A stretch of 64,000 bases of DNA, taken from positions 34,442-98,441 of the forward strand of contig JALHNQ010000006.1 in the NCBI GenBank assembly GCA_022843405.1, given 5' to 3'. Below, one piece after another: positions 47,663-58,030 of the stretch. A program made the translations under genes and the position numbers. The notes under the pieces were generated by a model. It did no database searches. It saw nothing but the letters and a program-made list of their open reading frames with translations, and was not told the DNA's origin. How positions within the stretch are numbered: the first letter of the stretch is position 1; each line of letters starts with the position of its first letter. Source of the stretch: Methylocystis sp. (lineage in GTDB: Bacteria; Pseudomonadota; Alphaproteobacteria; Rhizobiales; Beijerinckiaceae).

Positions 47663-50218
47663 TCAGAACTCCCGCAATTCCGGCCCCGGCCTTCGCGACA
47701 GCACCCGCCAAGTTCCGGCGAGGCCGAGGCCGATCGTGACGGCGAGCGTCGCCAGCGTCGTCGCCGCTATGATACCGGGGGGGAAGGCGAAATCGATCTT
47801 CATCACGATCGTGGTCATGGCGTAGGCGGCGCCGGCGCCGGCGGCGAGCGCGATCAGCGACGCGGCGAGACCGACGAGCGCAAATTCCAGCGCATAGGCT
47901 GTGGCGAGCCAGAGCCTCGTCGCGCCGAGGGTTTTCAGCACGACCGCGTCATGCAGCCGCGCGCGCTGGCCGCTGGCGAGCGCGCTCGCCAGCGCCAGGA
48001 CCGCCGTGACGATGGCCAGTCCCGCCGCGGCGCGCGCGGCCAGCGCCAACTGCCCGGCGATCTTGTCGATCGCCGCCAGCGCATCCTTCACGCGCACCGA
48101 GACGACGCTCGGAAAGCGCTTGGCGGCCTCGCGCATGAGGCGCGAATCCTTGGCGTCGCGCGCCGCGACCGTCGGCGCGCCATATGCGACGGTGAAGAGT
48201 TCGGCGTAAGGCGCGCCGTCGAAGACATTGGGCGAAAACACCATGACGAAATTGATCGCATAGCTCCGCCAGTCCACTTTGCGCAGACTGGCGATCTTCG
48301 CGGTAATCTCCCGGCCGAGCACATTGACCCTGATCGCGTCGCCGATGGTCAGTCCCAGACCCTCGGCGATCTTCTGCTCCAGGGAGACCAGCGGCGGACC
48401 GGCGTAATCGGCCGGCCACCATACGCCTTCCGCCAGCGTGGAGTTCGACGGAACAGTCGCGGAAAACGTCACGCCGCGGTCGCCTTCGAGCGCCCATTTG
48501 GCGTCATCGGCGACGGCGATCCTGTCGACGGACATGTCCTTCACGGCGACGATGCGCCCGCGCATCATCGGCACATGTTCGACGCGCGCGCCGGGCGCTT
48601 CGGCGTAAACGAAATCGGCGAAGGCCTGGGTCTGCGCCTTCGGAATGTCGATGAAGAAGAAGTTGGGAATTTCTCCCGCGTCGGCGCGCGCCAGCTCATT
48701 GTGAATGGCGCCTTCGACGAGCGCCAGCGCAATGAGCAGCGTTTGCGTCAGGCCGATGGAGATCATCAGCGCCGGCGTCAGGCTTTTTGGCCTCCAGATG
48801 TTGGCCAGCGCGAACCGCAGCCGCGCGTCGCGCAGGCGGGGAAGGGCGCGCGCCAGCCGCATCGCGACCCATGCGGCGCCGCGCAGCAAGGCGAAGGCCG
48901 CAACGGCGGCGCCGACATAGGCCGCGCCGAGCTTCATGTCGAAGGATGTGGCCATGACCAATGCGGCAAGCGCGATCGCCGCCGCCGTCGCGCCGGCGCG
49001 ATAGCGCGTAAGAGTCGCGCCCCTGGAATCGTCGCGCAGCAGCGCCGCGACAGGCGTTGCATGCGCCCGGCCCAGCGGGACCAGCGCGAAGATCAACACG
49101 ACGAGCACTCCGTAAAGCGCGCCAAAGAACGCCCCCTGCGCGTCGAGCGCGGCGGACACGGGCAAATCGGCGAGTTCGCGCAGCGCCTGCGCTCCGGCCC
49201 AGGGAATGAGCGCGCCGATGGCGAGACCGATCAAAATGGCGAATGACGCCGCCGCCAGAACCTGGGCGAGGGCGATCTTAAAGACGCGCGACCCCTCCGC
49301 GCCCAGCGCCTTCAGAATCGCGAATTGCGCCCGCTTGCGCTCGACGAAACCCTGCACCGCGTTCGCCACGCCCGCGCCGCCGGCGACAAGGGCGGTGAGC
49401 GCGACGAGCGTCAGCAATTGCGAGAAACGCTCGAGATTGTGCGAGAATTGCGGAGAGACCGCATCGCGGGAGCGCGCTTCCCATCCGGCATGCGGAAAGG
49501 CCGCCGCGGCGTCGGCGGCCAAAGCCCTCGCGTCCGCGTCGCCTGCGCCGTTGAGAGAGATTCGGACGACATTTCTGAATATCGAGCCCGGCGAGGCCAG
49601 TTGCGCGGCCGCGAGCGCGGCGCGTGTCATCATCACGCGCGGACCGAAGCCAATCCCGCCGGCAAGCTTGTCGGGTTCGCTGCGCAGCATCGCGCGCAGC
49701 AAAAAGCGCGAAACGCCGATCGTCACCGCGTCGCCGAGCCTGGCGTCGAGGCGCGCGAGCAGCATCGGGTCGACGGCGAGGCCCGGGAGGCCGTTCCGCT
49801 CCGCCAGCGCCTCGGCTAAAGGCATGTCCGGTTCGAGCGCGACCGCGCCGAAGGCGGGATAGGTTTCCGGATCGACGGCCTTGATTTCCACCAGCGCCGC
49901 TTCGCCGTCGTCGCGGCGGGCCATCGCCCGCATCAGCGTGATCTCGGAAAGCCGGCCGCGCGCCTCGAAGAAGGCGCGTTGTTCTGGCGAAAACTGCCGT
50001 GAAACCAGGCTGAAGGAGGCGTCGCCGCCCAAGATCGTTCGGCCCTCCCGCGCGAGCCCCTGCGCCAGCGATCGCGACAGTCCCGAGACGCCAGAGATGG
50101 CGGCGACGCCGATGGCGATGCAGGCGATGAAGACGCCAAAGCCGCGCGGATCGCCGAGCAGGTCGCGCAGGGCGAAGCGCAGCGCGAAGGGCACGGCGGC
50201 GAAGCGTAACGCCCTCAT
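47663..50218 (-). CDS. ABC transporter permease, FtsX-like (YbbP type)
   Basis: 851 aa; FALRDLLGDPRGFGVFIACIAIGVAAISGVSGLSRSLAQGLAREGRTILGGDASF; FtsX-like TM bundles. Confidence 0.92.
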   Translation of the reverse strand: MRALRFAAVPFALRFALRDLLGDPRGFGVFIACIAIGVAAISGVSGLSRSLAQGLAREGRTILGGDASFSLVSRQFSPEQRAFFEARGRLSEITLMRAMARRDDGEAALVEIKAVDPETYPAFGAVALEPDMPLAEALAERNGLPGLAVDPMLLARLDARLGDAVTIGVSRFLLRAMLRSEPDKLAGGIGFGPRVMMTRAALAAAQLASPGSIFRNVVRISLNGAGDADARALAADAAAAFPHAGWEARSRDAVSPQFSHNLERFSQLLTLVALTALVAGGAGVANAVQGFVERKRAQFAILKALGAEGSRVFKIALAQVLAAASFAILIGLAIGALIPWAGAQALRELADLPVSAALDAQGAFFGALYGVLVVLIFALVPLGRAHATPVAALLRDDSRGATLTRYRAGATAAAIALAALVMATSFDMKLGAAYVGAAVAAFALLRGAAWVAMRLARALPRLRDARLRFALANIWRPKSLTPALMISIGLTQTLLIALALVEGAIHNELARADAGEIPNFFFIDIPKAQTQAFADFVYAEAPGARVEHVPMMRGRIVAVKDMSVDRIAVADDAKWALEGDRGVTFSATVPSNSTLAEGVWWPADYAGPPLVSLEQKIAEGLGLTIGDAIRVNVLGREITAKIASLRKVDWRSYAINFVMVFSPNVFDGAPYAELFTVAYGAPTVAARDAKDSRLMREAAKRFPSVVSVRVKDALAAIDKIAGQLALAARAAAGLAIVTAVLALASALASGQRARLHDAVVLKTLGATRLWLATAYALEFALVGLAASLIALAAGAGAAYAMTTIVMKIDFAFPPGIIAATTLATLAVTIGLGLAGTWRVLSRRPGPELREF

Positions 50219-50904
50219 GATGCAGCCCGCTCGCTAGCCTCGACGCGGCCCGAGCGCAGCAGCACGCGACGGTCGCAACGGGCGGCGAGCGCGGGATCAT
50301 GGGTGACGAGCGCCAGCGTCGCCCCGCGGCGCCGTTGCTGCGCAAAAATCAGGTCGATCACCGCGGCGCCGGTTTCGGAATCGAGATTGCCGGTAGGTTC
50401 GTCAGCCGCAAGGATGAGCGGGTCGGGCGCGAGCGCCCTTGCGAGCGCGACCCTCTGCTGCTCGCCGCCCGAAAGCTGCGCCGGGTAGTGGGACAGGCGC
50501 TCCGCGAGCCCCACCGCCGCCAGCTCGGCCTCGGCACGCTGGAAAGCGTCGGATTTGCCGGCCAATTCCAGCGGAACGGCGACATTCTCCAGCGCCGTCA
50601 TGGTCGGGATCAACTGGAAAGACTGGAAGACGATTCCTATGTTTGCTCCGCGGAAACGCGCCAGCGCGTCTTCCGAAAGCGCGCCCAGATCGCGCCCGTC
50701 GATCCTGACGCTTCCGGCGTCGGGCCGTTCCAGTCCGGCGAGGGTCATGAGCAACGTCGACTTGCCCGAGCCGGAGGGTCCCAGAAGAGCGACCGTCTCG
50801 CCTTGCGCCACGCTCAAGCTGACATTCTTGAGCACATGCACGCGGGCCGCGCCTTCGCCTAAAGTGAGATCGACGCCCTCAACCTCGATAATTTGTCGCC
50901 GCAC
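50215..50904 (-). CDS. ABC transporter ATP-binding protein (YbbA/LolD-like)
   Basis: ALLGPSGSGKSTLLMTLAGLERPDAG, LSGGEQQRVALARALAPDPLILAADEPTGNLD; GTG start at 50904; 4-nt overlap with permease. Confidence 0.94.
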   Translation of the reverse strand: MRRQIIEVEGVDLTLGEGAARVHVLKNVSLSVAQGETVALLGPSGSGKSTLLMTLAGLERPDAGSVRIDGRDLGALSEDALARFRGANIGIVFQSFQLIPTMTALENVAVPLELAGKSDAFQRAEAELAAVGLAERLSHYPAQLSGGEQQRVALARALAPDPLILAADEPTGNLDSETGAAVIDLIFAQQRRRGATLALVTHDPALAARCDRRVLLRSGRVEASERAAS

Positions 50905-50915
50905 GGAGGAAAACC

Positions 50916-51626
50916 TTGATTGACACGCCGCATTCGACGCCCTTGGTCCAATCGCCTTATGGCGCTTTCCGCCGCTCTCTCCAAGCCGCTGCTCTCGCCG
51001 TCCTGGCGCTGTTCGTGTTCGCGCTCGCGCCGGCGCAGGCTGGTCCGGTCCGGATTCTGGCGTTCGGCGACAGTCTGACGGCGGGCGCCGGCATCGCCGC
51101 ACAAGATTCGCTGCCGGCGCAACTCAAACGGCGCCTGAGCGAGGATGGGTTCGACGTCGAAGTCGTGCAAGGCGGCGTTTCCGGAGACACCACGACGACG
51201 GGACTCGCCCGCCTCGAATATACGCTCGGCGCCGGCCCGTTCGATATCGCCATCGTCGAGCTTGGCGCAAACGACATGCTGAATGGGCGCGACCCCAAGA
51301 CGGCGCGAGCCAATCTCGATCAAATTCTTACCGTATTGCAGCAAAAAGGCGTTCGTCCGATCCTGACGGCGATGGTGTCGAGCGCGAATCACGGGCAATC
51401 TTACAAACGGGATTTCGATTCGATTTATCCGGATCTGGCCGCCAAACATCAGGCTCCGCTCGTGCCTTTTATCCTGGAAGGCGTCTGGGGTTCCCCTGCG
51501 CTGCTCATCGCAGACGGCATTCATCCGAACGCCTACGGCGTGGCGAAAATGGTGAAAAAGCTTGCGCCCTATGTCGAAAAGACGCTCGTTTCGATGGGGG
51601 CGAGCAAGAGTTCACGCGCACAATGA
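50916..51626 (+). CDS. SGNH-type arylesterase/lysophospholipase (TesA-like)
   Basis: RILAFGDSLTAGAGI, VELGANDMLNGRDP, DGIHPNAYGVAKMV; divergent from the YbbA-type ABC gene as commonly seen. Confidence 0.93.
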   Translation: MIDTPHSTPLVQSPYGAFRRSLQAAALAVLALFVFALAPAQAGPVRILAFGDSLTAGAGIAAQDSLPAQLKRRLSEDGFDVEVVQGGVSGDTTTTGLARLEYTLGAGPFDIAIVELGANDMLNGRDPKTARANLDQILTVLQQKGVRPILTAMVSSANHGQSYKRDFDSIYPDLAAKHQAPLVPFILEGVWGSPALLIADGIHPNAYGVAKMVKKLAPYVEKTLVSMGASKSSRAQ

Positions 51627-51656
51627 GACGACGCGATTCCGTTTGGGGAGGATGTC

Positions 51657-52226
51657 ATGCCCAGACTGTTCACGGCCTTGGAGATTCCCCGACCGATCGC
51701 GGAAAGCATTGCGCGCCTGCGCGGCGGAATCCCCGGCGCCCGCTGGATCGACGTTGAGAATTATCACGTCACCTTGCGCTTCATCGGCGACGTCGATGAC
51801 GCTTTCGCCCGGGATGTCGCAAACGCCCTGTCATTCATTCGTCGCCCCGAAGTCACGGTAACCTTCGACCAACTGGCCTCCTTCGGCGGCGACAAGCCGC
51901 GCGCCATCGTCGCGCGCGCAAGACAGGAGCCGGCGCTCACTGAGATGCAGGCGGAACAGGAGCGGCTGTTGCGCCGGATCGGCGCGCCGCCGGAGCCGCG
52001 CAAATTCATCCCGCATGTCACGCTGGCGCGGCTGCGCGGCGTCAGCGCCGGGGCGGTCGCCGCCTATCTCGGGACGCGCGGCTATTTCCCGCCGCTGCGC
52101 TTCACCGCCGAACGCTTCGTGCTTTATTCGTCGCGCGATTCAGTCGGCGGCGGCCCCTATATCGTCGAGGCGGAATATCCGCTGAGCGCGGCGCCGCAAG
52201 CGCTGACAGGAACAGCGGCGGGTTAA
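51657..52226 (+). CDS. thpR: RNA 2',3'-cyclic phosphodiesterase
   Basis: MPRLFTALEIPRPIAESIARLRGGIPGARWIDVENYHVTLRFIGDV and FIPHVTLARLRG (two HxT motifs). Confidence 0.94.
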   Translation: MPRLFTALEIPRPIAESIARLRGGIPGARWIDVENYHVTLRFIGDVDDAFARDVANALSFIRRPEVTVTFDQLASFGGDKPRAIVARARQEPALTEMQAEQERLLRRIGAPPEPRKFIPHVTLARLRGVSAGAVAAYLGTRGYFPPLRFTAERFVLYSSRDSVGGGPYIVEAEYPLSAAPQALTGTAAG

Positions 52227-52260
52227 GCGGCGTAGGGAGGCCCTATTCGTCGGCGGCGGG

Positions 52261-53505
52261 CTATCGCAGCGCCAGCTTGCGGCCTTCCTTGCGACCGAAC
52301 AGCTCATAATGGGCGAGAGGATTCATCCCTCTCTGCGCCACGTCGGGATTTTGTCGCAGATATCCGTTCGTCGAGAAAAAGGGTCCCGGATCGAGGCCCT
52401 CATCGGCCCCATGCAGGAGATAATGCATGGCGGCGTCGCCCGCGAACCAGACGCGTTCGGCATAGAAAACAGGATCGAAGAGGACGGACGTCCTTAGGGC
52501 GAGATAAGGTTTGACGAGCTTCACGTCGCGTCTGCGCAGCAATAATTCGAAGGCTCTCGCCATCGCAAGGGCGCGGCCGAAACGGGCGCGTCCGTAACGC
52601 TGCGACATGCTCTCGAAAATCTGACAGATACGCTCATTCTCGATAACGCCCGCCTCGTCGTCGATGACCTGTTGCAGAATTTGCTGGCGATGGACGTAAT
52701 GCGTGGCGGTCTCCTGCGGCGAGAAGGTCTTGTAAGAGTCGAGACGCAAATGCGCGTAAAATCCTCCTTGCACCTTATCGTCGGTCACTTCTTCGACGAT
52801 GAAGGGCGACAGGCCGAGAAAATAGGCGTCGGTCAGCAGCAGTCTGAAGCTGTTTGGCGTGAAGGCGGAACAATGAACGTCGAAATAGGTTTCGTCATTT
52901 TCCACGCGCTTTTTCGTCCAATCGTCGAACGCCTCGCGCAAATTCCGTTCGGCGACAAAGCTGAAGGAGGCGGCGGACGCCTCCTCGCCGGCGCCTCTCG
53001 CGATCGTGCTGACCTGCTCGAATATCTGAGCGTGGGTCGGACGCTTTCTGTCCTCGAAAAACGCTTCGATCCAGGCGGTCAGACTCGTTCGCGGTCGATA
53101 GAAGTCGAGGCAGCCGCTTTTGTCGGGAACCACGATCGAGAGAAAGCCGCCCGTCTTGAGGACGCGCCCGCAGGCCTGCAGAAATCTTATCGGATTGGGA
53201 AGATGCTCGAAATTATTCGCGGAAATGATGTAGTCGAAAGGCTCGGTCTCCCCGGCGTCGCGGCATAATTCGTCGATGCGCATGGCGTCGCCGACGAGAT
53301 CAATCGGTTCGACCTGAGCGGCCTGCTCGGCCGAAAGAAATGGATCGGCGGCGGCGCGTCGCTTGATGGTCTCCGTGTCGAACACATCGAGATAGAGGCA
53401 ATTATAGCCGTCGCGCTTGGCGGCGAGGGGCGAGAAATAGGGGCCGAGTTCAATCCCTCTCGCGTCTTTGGCGGCATGTTTGAGAATTTCATCTCGGCGG
53501 CTCAT
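52261..53505 (-). CDS. SAM-dependent methyltransferase domain protein with long C-terminal extension
   Basis: ARGIELGPYFSPLAAKRDGYNCLYLDVF, FDYIISANNFEHLPNPIRFLQACGRVLKTGGFLSIVVPD. Confidence 0.75.
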   Translation of the reverse strand: MSRRDEILKHAAKDARGIELGPYFSPLAAKRDGYNCLYLDVFDTETIKRRAAADPFLSAEQAAQVEPIDLVGDAMRIDELCRDAGETEPFDYIISANNFEHLPNPIRFLQACGRVLKTGGFLSIVVPDKSGCLDFYRPRTSLTAWIEAFFEDRKRPTHAQIFEQVSTIARGAGEEASAASFSFVAERNLREAFDDWTKKRVENDETYFDVHCSAFTPNSFRLLLTDAYFLGLSPFIVEEVTDDKVQGGFYAHLRLDSYKTFSPQETATHYVHRQQILQQVIDDEAGVIENERICQIFESMSQRYGRARFGRALAMARAFELLLRRRDVKLVKPYLALRTSVLFDPVFYAERVWFAGDAAMHYLLHGADEGLDPGPFFSTNGYLRQNPDVAQRGMNPLAHYELFGRKEGRKLALR

Positions 53506-53578
53506 GTTTTGCTCAATCGCTTTCGCGGCGAAAATCATCGGCGCCCGAAACGCTAGCCTTGCGATGAGAACGCGCCGA

Positions 53579-54379
53579 TCAGCTTTCCGGCGCTTCCCGC
53601 ACCTTCGGCGCGGCCGCCGCCATTGCTCGGCCCTTTTCGACGATCGCCGCGAGCGACGGGTCTTTGGCCACCGCCTCATCGATCAGCCGATTGGACGTTC
53701 CCTCGATCTCACTCGTTAGCCGATCGAAAAAATCGCGCGCCCCCATGCCCGGCGCGATCAGCGGCAGGAATTCGATCACCGCCGTTCCCGGCCGAACGAT
53801 GAAAGACCGGCGCGGCCAAAAGAGCCCCGAATTCACCGCGACCGGCAGAACCGGCGTCTCGGTTGCGGCGTAAAGTTGGGCGACGCCGAACCTGTATTGC
53901 GGCGGCGCCCCGGCCGGACGGCGGGTGCCTTCAGGGAAAATGAAGAGCTGACGTCCCTGCCTGAAGATTTTCTTCGATTTGGCGATCAGCTGAGGTAGGA
54001 GCTTGCCGCCTTTGGCGCGATCGATGGCGATCTGCTCGGCGGCCAGCAGATACCAACCGAAAAAAGGCAGCCAGATTAGCTCGTGCTTCAAGATGTAGCT
54101 GAAGTCGGGAAATTTGATGGGAAGGACGAAGGTCTCCCAGATCGACTGATGCTTGCAGGCGACGATCACCGCGCCTTTCGGGATGTTCTCCAAGCCGCGC
54201 CAGTCGATCTTCGTGCCGCAGATTTTGTCGAGCAGCCAGAGAGTCGTGCGCCCCCAGGTGCGACCGAGCTCCTGATTGATCTGGCGGCGCATCGGCATCG
54301 CCGGCAGCCAGATCAACATCAGGCCGATCGTGTTCAGGAAGAACAGAATCTGAAAAACAAGCGAGCGCAGGATGAGCAT
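53579..54379 (-). CDS. plsC: 1-acyl-sn-glycerol-3-phosphate acyltransferase (PlsC family)
   Basis: IVACKHQSIWETFVLP (HX4-type motif variant), QLFIFPEGTRRPAG, VLPVAVNSGLFW. Confidence 0.88.
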   Translation of the reverse strand: MLILRSLVFQILFFLNTIGLMLIWLPAMPMRRQINQELGRTWGRTTLWLLDKICGTKIDWRGLENIPKGAVIVACKHQSIWETFVLPIKFPDFSYILKHELIWLPFFGWYLLAAEQIAIDRAKGGKLLPQLIAKSKKIFRQGRQLFIFPEGTRRPAGAPPQYRFGVAQLYAATETPVLPVAVNSGLFWPRRSFIVRPGTAVIEFLPLIAPGMGARDFFDRLTSEIEGTSNRLIDEAVAKDPSLAAIVEKGRAMAAAAPKVREAPES

Positions 54380-54624
54380 TGGCGAGGTCGAGGCGCGAGG
54401 AGACGTGGTGCGCTTTTTAGGACGCCCTGGCGCGCATAAACAAGGCTTATCAGAAATGCGCCGACGTTGATCCGCCCAAGACGGTCCAACTCGACCGTAG
54501 CGCCTGTCATTTGCCTTCCGCCTGAATGATGCTATGAGCACCCGCCAACCCCTGACGGCGCAGGCCGTCACATGTCCGTTCACGGCTGACGCGTTCGCGT
54601 CGCCGCGCAAAGGAGTTGGCGCTC

Positions 54625-56112
54625 ATGGCCATATCGCCCGTCACGTTGACCGAAGCGCTGACCTTCGATGACGTGCTGCTGCGGCCAGGCCATTCACGGG
54701 TGATGCCGTCCGGCGTCGATGTCACGACCCGCCTGACCCGCGAAATCTCGCTCAATCTGCCGATCGTCTCCGCCGCCATGGACACTGTCACCGAGGCGCG
54801 TCTCGCCATCGCCATGGCGCAGGCGGGCGGCATCGGCGTCATCCACCAGAACATGTCGCCGGCGGCGCAGGCCGCAGAAGTGCGCAAGGTCAAGCGCTAC
54901 GAAAGCGGGATGGTGATCGATCCCATCACGATTTTCCCCGACGAGACTCTCGCCGATGCGCTCGCCCTGATGGCGGGCCACGGCATTTCGGGAATTCCGG
55001 TCGTCGAGCGCGCCGTCGACGGCGACAGGGGCAGGCTCGTCGGCATTCTCACCAATCGCGACGTGCGTTTCGCGCAGGACCGCAGCCAGCCGGTGGCCGA
55101 GTTGATGACGAAAAAGCTCGTCACGGTGCAGGAAGGCGTCGGGCAGGCGGAGGCCCAACGTCTGCTGCACGAACATCGCATCGAGAAACTGCTAGTCGTC
55201 GACGAAGATTACCGCTGCGTCGGACTCGTCACTGTCAAGGACATCGAGAAGGCGACGCTCCATCCGTACGCCTGCAAGGATCATGAAGGGCGATTGCGCG
55301 TCGCCGCCGCCTCGACCGTCGGCGACCACGGCTTCGAGCGGGCGCTTCAGCTGATCGACGCCGGCGTCGACTGCGTGGTGATCGATACGGCGCATGGGCA
55401 TTCGCAGGCGGTGATCGATCAGGTGGCGCGGGTGAAGAAAGCGTCGAACAAGGTGTCGATCATCGCCGGCAACATCGCCACCGCCGAAGCGGCCAAGGCG
55501 CTGATCGGCGCCGGCGCCGACGCCATCAAGGTCGGCATTGGACCCGGTTCGATCTGCACGACAAGAATTGTCGCCGGCGTCGGCGTGCCGCAGCTCACCG
55601 CAATCATGGAGGCGGCTGAAGAGGCGCGCAAAGCCGACGTGCCGGTGATCGGCGACGGCGGCGTTAAATATTCAGGCGACCTTGCCAAGGCGATTGCGGC
55701 GGGTGCGGACGTCGTCATGATCGGCTCGCTTTTCGCCGGCGCCGAGGAATCGCCCGGCGAGGTGTTTTTGTACCAGGGCCGCTCGTTCAAAGCCTATCGC
55801 GGCATGGGATCGGTGGGCGCGATGACCGCCGGGTCGGCGACGCGCTATTTTCAGGGCGACGTGAAGGAGCAGCTCAAACTCGTGCCCGAGGGCATCGAGG
55901 GGCAGGTGCCTTATCGCGGCCCGATCGCGCCGATCCTTTACCAATTGGCGGGGGGCCTGCGCGCCGCGATGGGCTACGTCGGCGCACCGACGATCAAGGA
56001 GTTTCAGGAGCGCGCGCAATTCGTTCGCATCACCAACGCCGGATTGCGCGAAAGCCATGTGCATGACGTAGCGATCACCCGCGAGAGCCCGAACTATCCG
56101 ACAGGCGTATGA
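54625..56112 (+). CDS. guaB: inosine-5'-monophosphate dehydrogenase
   Basis: [33 protein letters not shown] pair; [35 protein letters not shown]. Confidence 0.98.
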   Translation: MAISPVTLTEALTFDDVLLRPGHSRVMPSGVDVTTRLTREISLNLPIVSAAMDTVTEARLAIAMAQAGGIGVIHQNMSPAAQAAEVRKVKRYESGMVIDPITIFPDETLADALALMAGHGISGIPVVERAVDGDRGRLVGILTNRDVRFAQDRSQPVAELMTKKLVTVQEGVGQAEAQRLLHEHRIEKLLVVDEDYRCVGLVTVKDIEKATLHPYACKDHEGRLRVAAASTVGDHGFERALQLIDAGVDCVVIDTAHGHSQAVIDQVARVKKASNKVSIIAGNIATAEAAKALIGAGADAIKVGIGPGSICTTRIVAGVGVPQLTAIMEAAEEARKADVPVIGDGGVKYSGDLAKAIAAGADVVMIGSLFAGAEESPGEVFLYQGRSFKAYRGMGSVGAMTAGSATRYFQGDVKEQLKLVPEGIEGQVPYRGPIAPILYQLAGGLRAAMGYVGAPTIKEFQERAQFVRITNAGLRESHVHDVAITRESPNYPTGV

Positions 56113-56119
56113 GACAGGC

Positions 56120-56144
56120 AAAAAAAAGGGCCGCGCAACGGCCC
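56120..56144 (-). terminator. intrinsic terminator oriented leftward
   Basis: GGGCCG-cgcaa-CGGCCC stem preceded on + strand by A8 (U8 tail on the - strand transcript). Confidence 0.65.
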
Positions 56145-56683
56145 CTTAAGACTTGGGAGAAAAGTGAAGGACGAAAGATCTAGTAGCAACAAGACTTGAA
56201 AACTGAGCGTCAATTTTAGCGAACGATGAGAGTATTTGCGCCCGACTAATTCCTTGCGCCTCTCACTGTTCATCAAAAAGCTATGACGAAAATCCTCTCC
56301 ACGCATCATTCGAATTGGTGATGACCGGTGTTTTTTCTAAAAGCGCCGCGCAGGCGGCGGGATCGCGATGATTTGGACGGATTCGCCCGAAGGGCAGACG
56401 CGACGGCTCTCTTAAGTCTTGCGTTGCGCGCTATTCACAAAGCGGCGTCTGCGCCGTCGCAGCGCGCTCTATGATCGCCGCCTGGCGGCGCGCCGGAGTT
56501 GTCGCCGGGAAAGTAGAGGGCCTCGCGACGACCCCAATTGATAAAAAATTGATCGTCGTAAATTTGCGTGAATGGCGAGCTGAAAATTGAGCGCGTAGTA
56601 CCGAACCCCGAGTTACTGAAGCGTCCGCGGTAATTTCGTCCACCCCCCCGACGTTCGCAAGAAACGTTAAGACAAAAGAAATG

Positions 56684-56715
56684 GGCCGGCATCATCCAAA
56701 TGGATGAGGCCGGCC
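56684..56715 (-). terminator. hairpin downstream of the LuxR-type regulator gene, leftward
   Basis: GGCCGGCaTCATCC-aaat-GGATGAgGCCGGCC stem with one mismatch; U-rich on - strand (ATTTCTTTTG). Confidence 0.5.
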
Positions 56716-56744
56716 AAAAATAATCTTAAATCAATTGTATACGC

Positions 56745-57866
56745 TTATTCGTCCATTGGCCTGCCGAGCGCGGCCAGTCCGCCAAGAAGCGCGACCACTT
56801 CCGCCTGCCGTTTGCATCCGGTCTTTTCCATGACGCCGCGCAAATGGGTGCGAACGGTGTTGCGCGACACGGACTGCTCGGCGGCGATTTCTTCGAGCGT
56901 CTTGCCGGCGACAAGGCCGCGGGCGATGCGCGCCTCGGCTGGCGTGAGGTCGTAGAGCGACTGAACCAGCTCGGTCGCCGGCGCCTGGGACGATCCCACC
57001 GGGGTCATCACCAGAACCGCCGCGCAACGCACGAAAATGTCGCGCGCCGCACCGCGAATCGGCACAAGATTGGCGATCATCGGACCTGCGTCGTCGCCTG
57101 AGCGGGCCGCGAAGGATCGCGGCGCGCCAACGCGGTCGTGATCGAGCGCCTCCATCGCCTGACGCAGGAGACCGTCGGCGGCGGCGTCGACGAGCGACAC
57201 GCGGTCATGCGCGCGCCAGCGAACGTAGGCGCTCAACGCGCTGCTCGGGTCGTTGGCCGAAATGACGCGCCCGTCGTCGTCCAGCACCAGCGCCGGAAGG
57301 CCGATGAGCGCGAAGGTTTCGCCGGCGACGCGCGCACGCTCGAGCTGCAGCCGCGTGGCGAGGAACGCCGCGCGCGCCAGATGCGGGCGCAGTTCGTCAA
57401 GCTGGCGGATGATCGACGGTTCGACCGGCCCGCGATGATGCGCGCGCTCGAGGCAGATAATGCCGGTGTCGCCGGTCGGCAGCGCAATCGCCGTCGCGGC
57501 GCTGAACCCGAGCCCGCGCGGCCGCAGAAATTCAGAGTAGTTGGGATCGCGTTCGAGCTCCTCCGCCGTATAGACGTCGTCGTCGGTGAGAAAGCCCGGA
57601 TGGCGCCGGCTGAACAGCTTGCCGCCGCGCGTGCAGTTGCTGAGCCAGTCGCCGCGCATGAAGTTCTCGACATGTTCGCAAATCGCCGGGGACGCGGTCC
57701 ACCGCGAGACTCTTTCGCGTGCGGCGAACAGCACGCCGCCCTGTGCTTCGGCCAGATGCGAAAGCTCGTCGAGGACATCCGGCCACATGTCCGGCGCAAA
57801 TGAGCATTCGTAAATGCGGTCGATGAGTTCCTGAACCATCCTCAATATCTCTTGTTGGACGGCCAC
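56745..57866 (-). CDS. LuxR-type HTH transcriptional regulator with N-terminal sensor region
   Basis: C-terminus LTPAEARIARGLVAGKTLEEIAAEQSVSRNTVRTHLRGVMEKTGCKRQAEVVALL. Confidence 0.92.
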   Translation of the reverse strand: MAVQQEILRMVQELIDRIYECSFAPDMWPDVLDELSHLAEAQGGVLFAARERVSRWTASPAICEHVENFMRGDWLSNCTRGGKLFSRRHPGFLTDDDVYTAEELERDPNYSEFLRPRGLGFSAATAIALPTGDTGIICLERAHHRGPVEPSIIRQLDELRPHLARAAFLATRLQLERARVAGETFALIGLPALVLDDDGRVISANDPSSALSAYVRWRAHDRVSLVDAAADGLLRQAMEALDHDRVGAPRSFAARSGDDAGPMIANLVPIRGAARDIFVRCAAVLVMTPVGSSQAPATELVQSLYDLTPAEARIARGLVAGKTLEEIAAEQSVSRNTVRTHLRGVMEKTGCKRQAEVVALLGGLAALGRPMDE

Positions 57867-57956
57867 GCTAAAGGCGCGAGCGCTCGAAATAAATCCTATG
57901 CAAACGTGCGGCCGACAAGATGGTTCCAGCCGGCCGCCCTATTGGCGAGCTATCAA

Positions 57957-58030
57957 GATCGATTCCAAAAGTTTAGAGCGCGCCTTTTTTTCACGAAAAA
58001 CCGGATTCCGCTTTTTCGCGGCGCGCGCTA
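57957..58030. repeat. extragenic palindromic repeat, copy 2
   Basis: GATCGATTCCAAAAGTTTAGAGCGCGCCTTTTTTTCACGAAAAACCGGATTCCGCTTTTTCGCGGCGCGCGCTA; matches core of copy 1 at 30097-30166. Confidence 0.9.

Noticed and set aside
47951-49246. 431-aa + strand ORF
   Set aside because: Antisense to the FtsX-like permease; composition typical of GC-driven spurious ORFs
56094-56309. 71-aa - strand ORF
   Set aside because: Reads through the terminator hairpin and into the guaB coding end; unlikely to be translated
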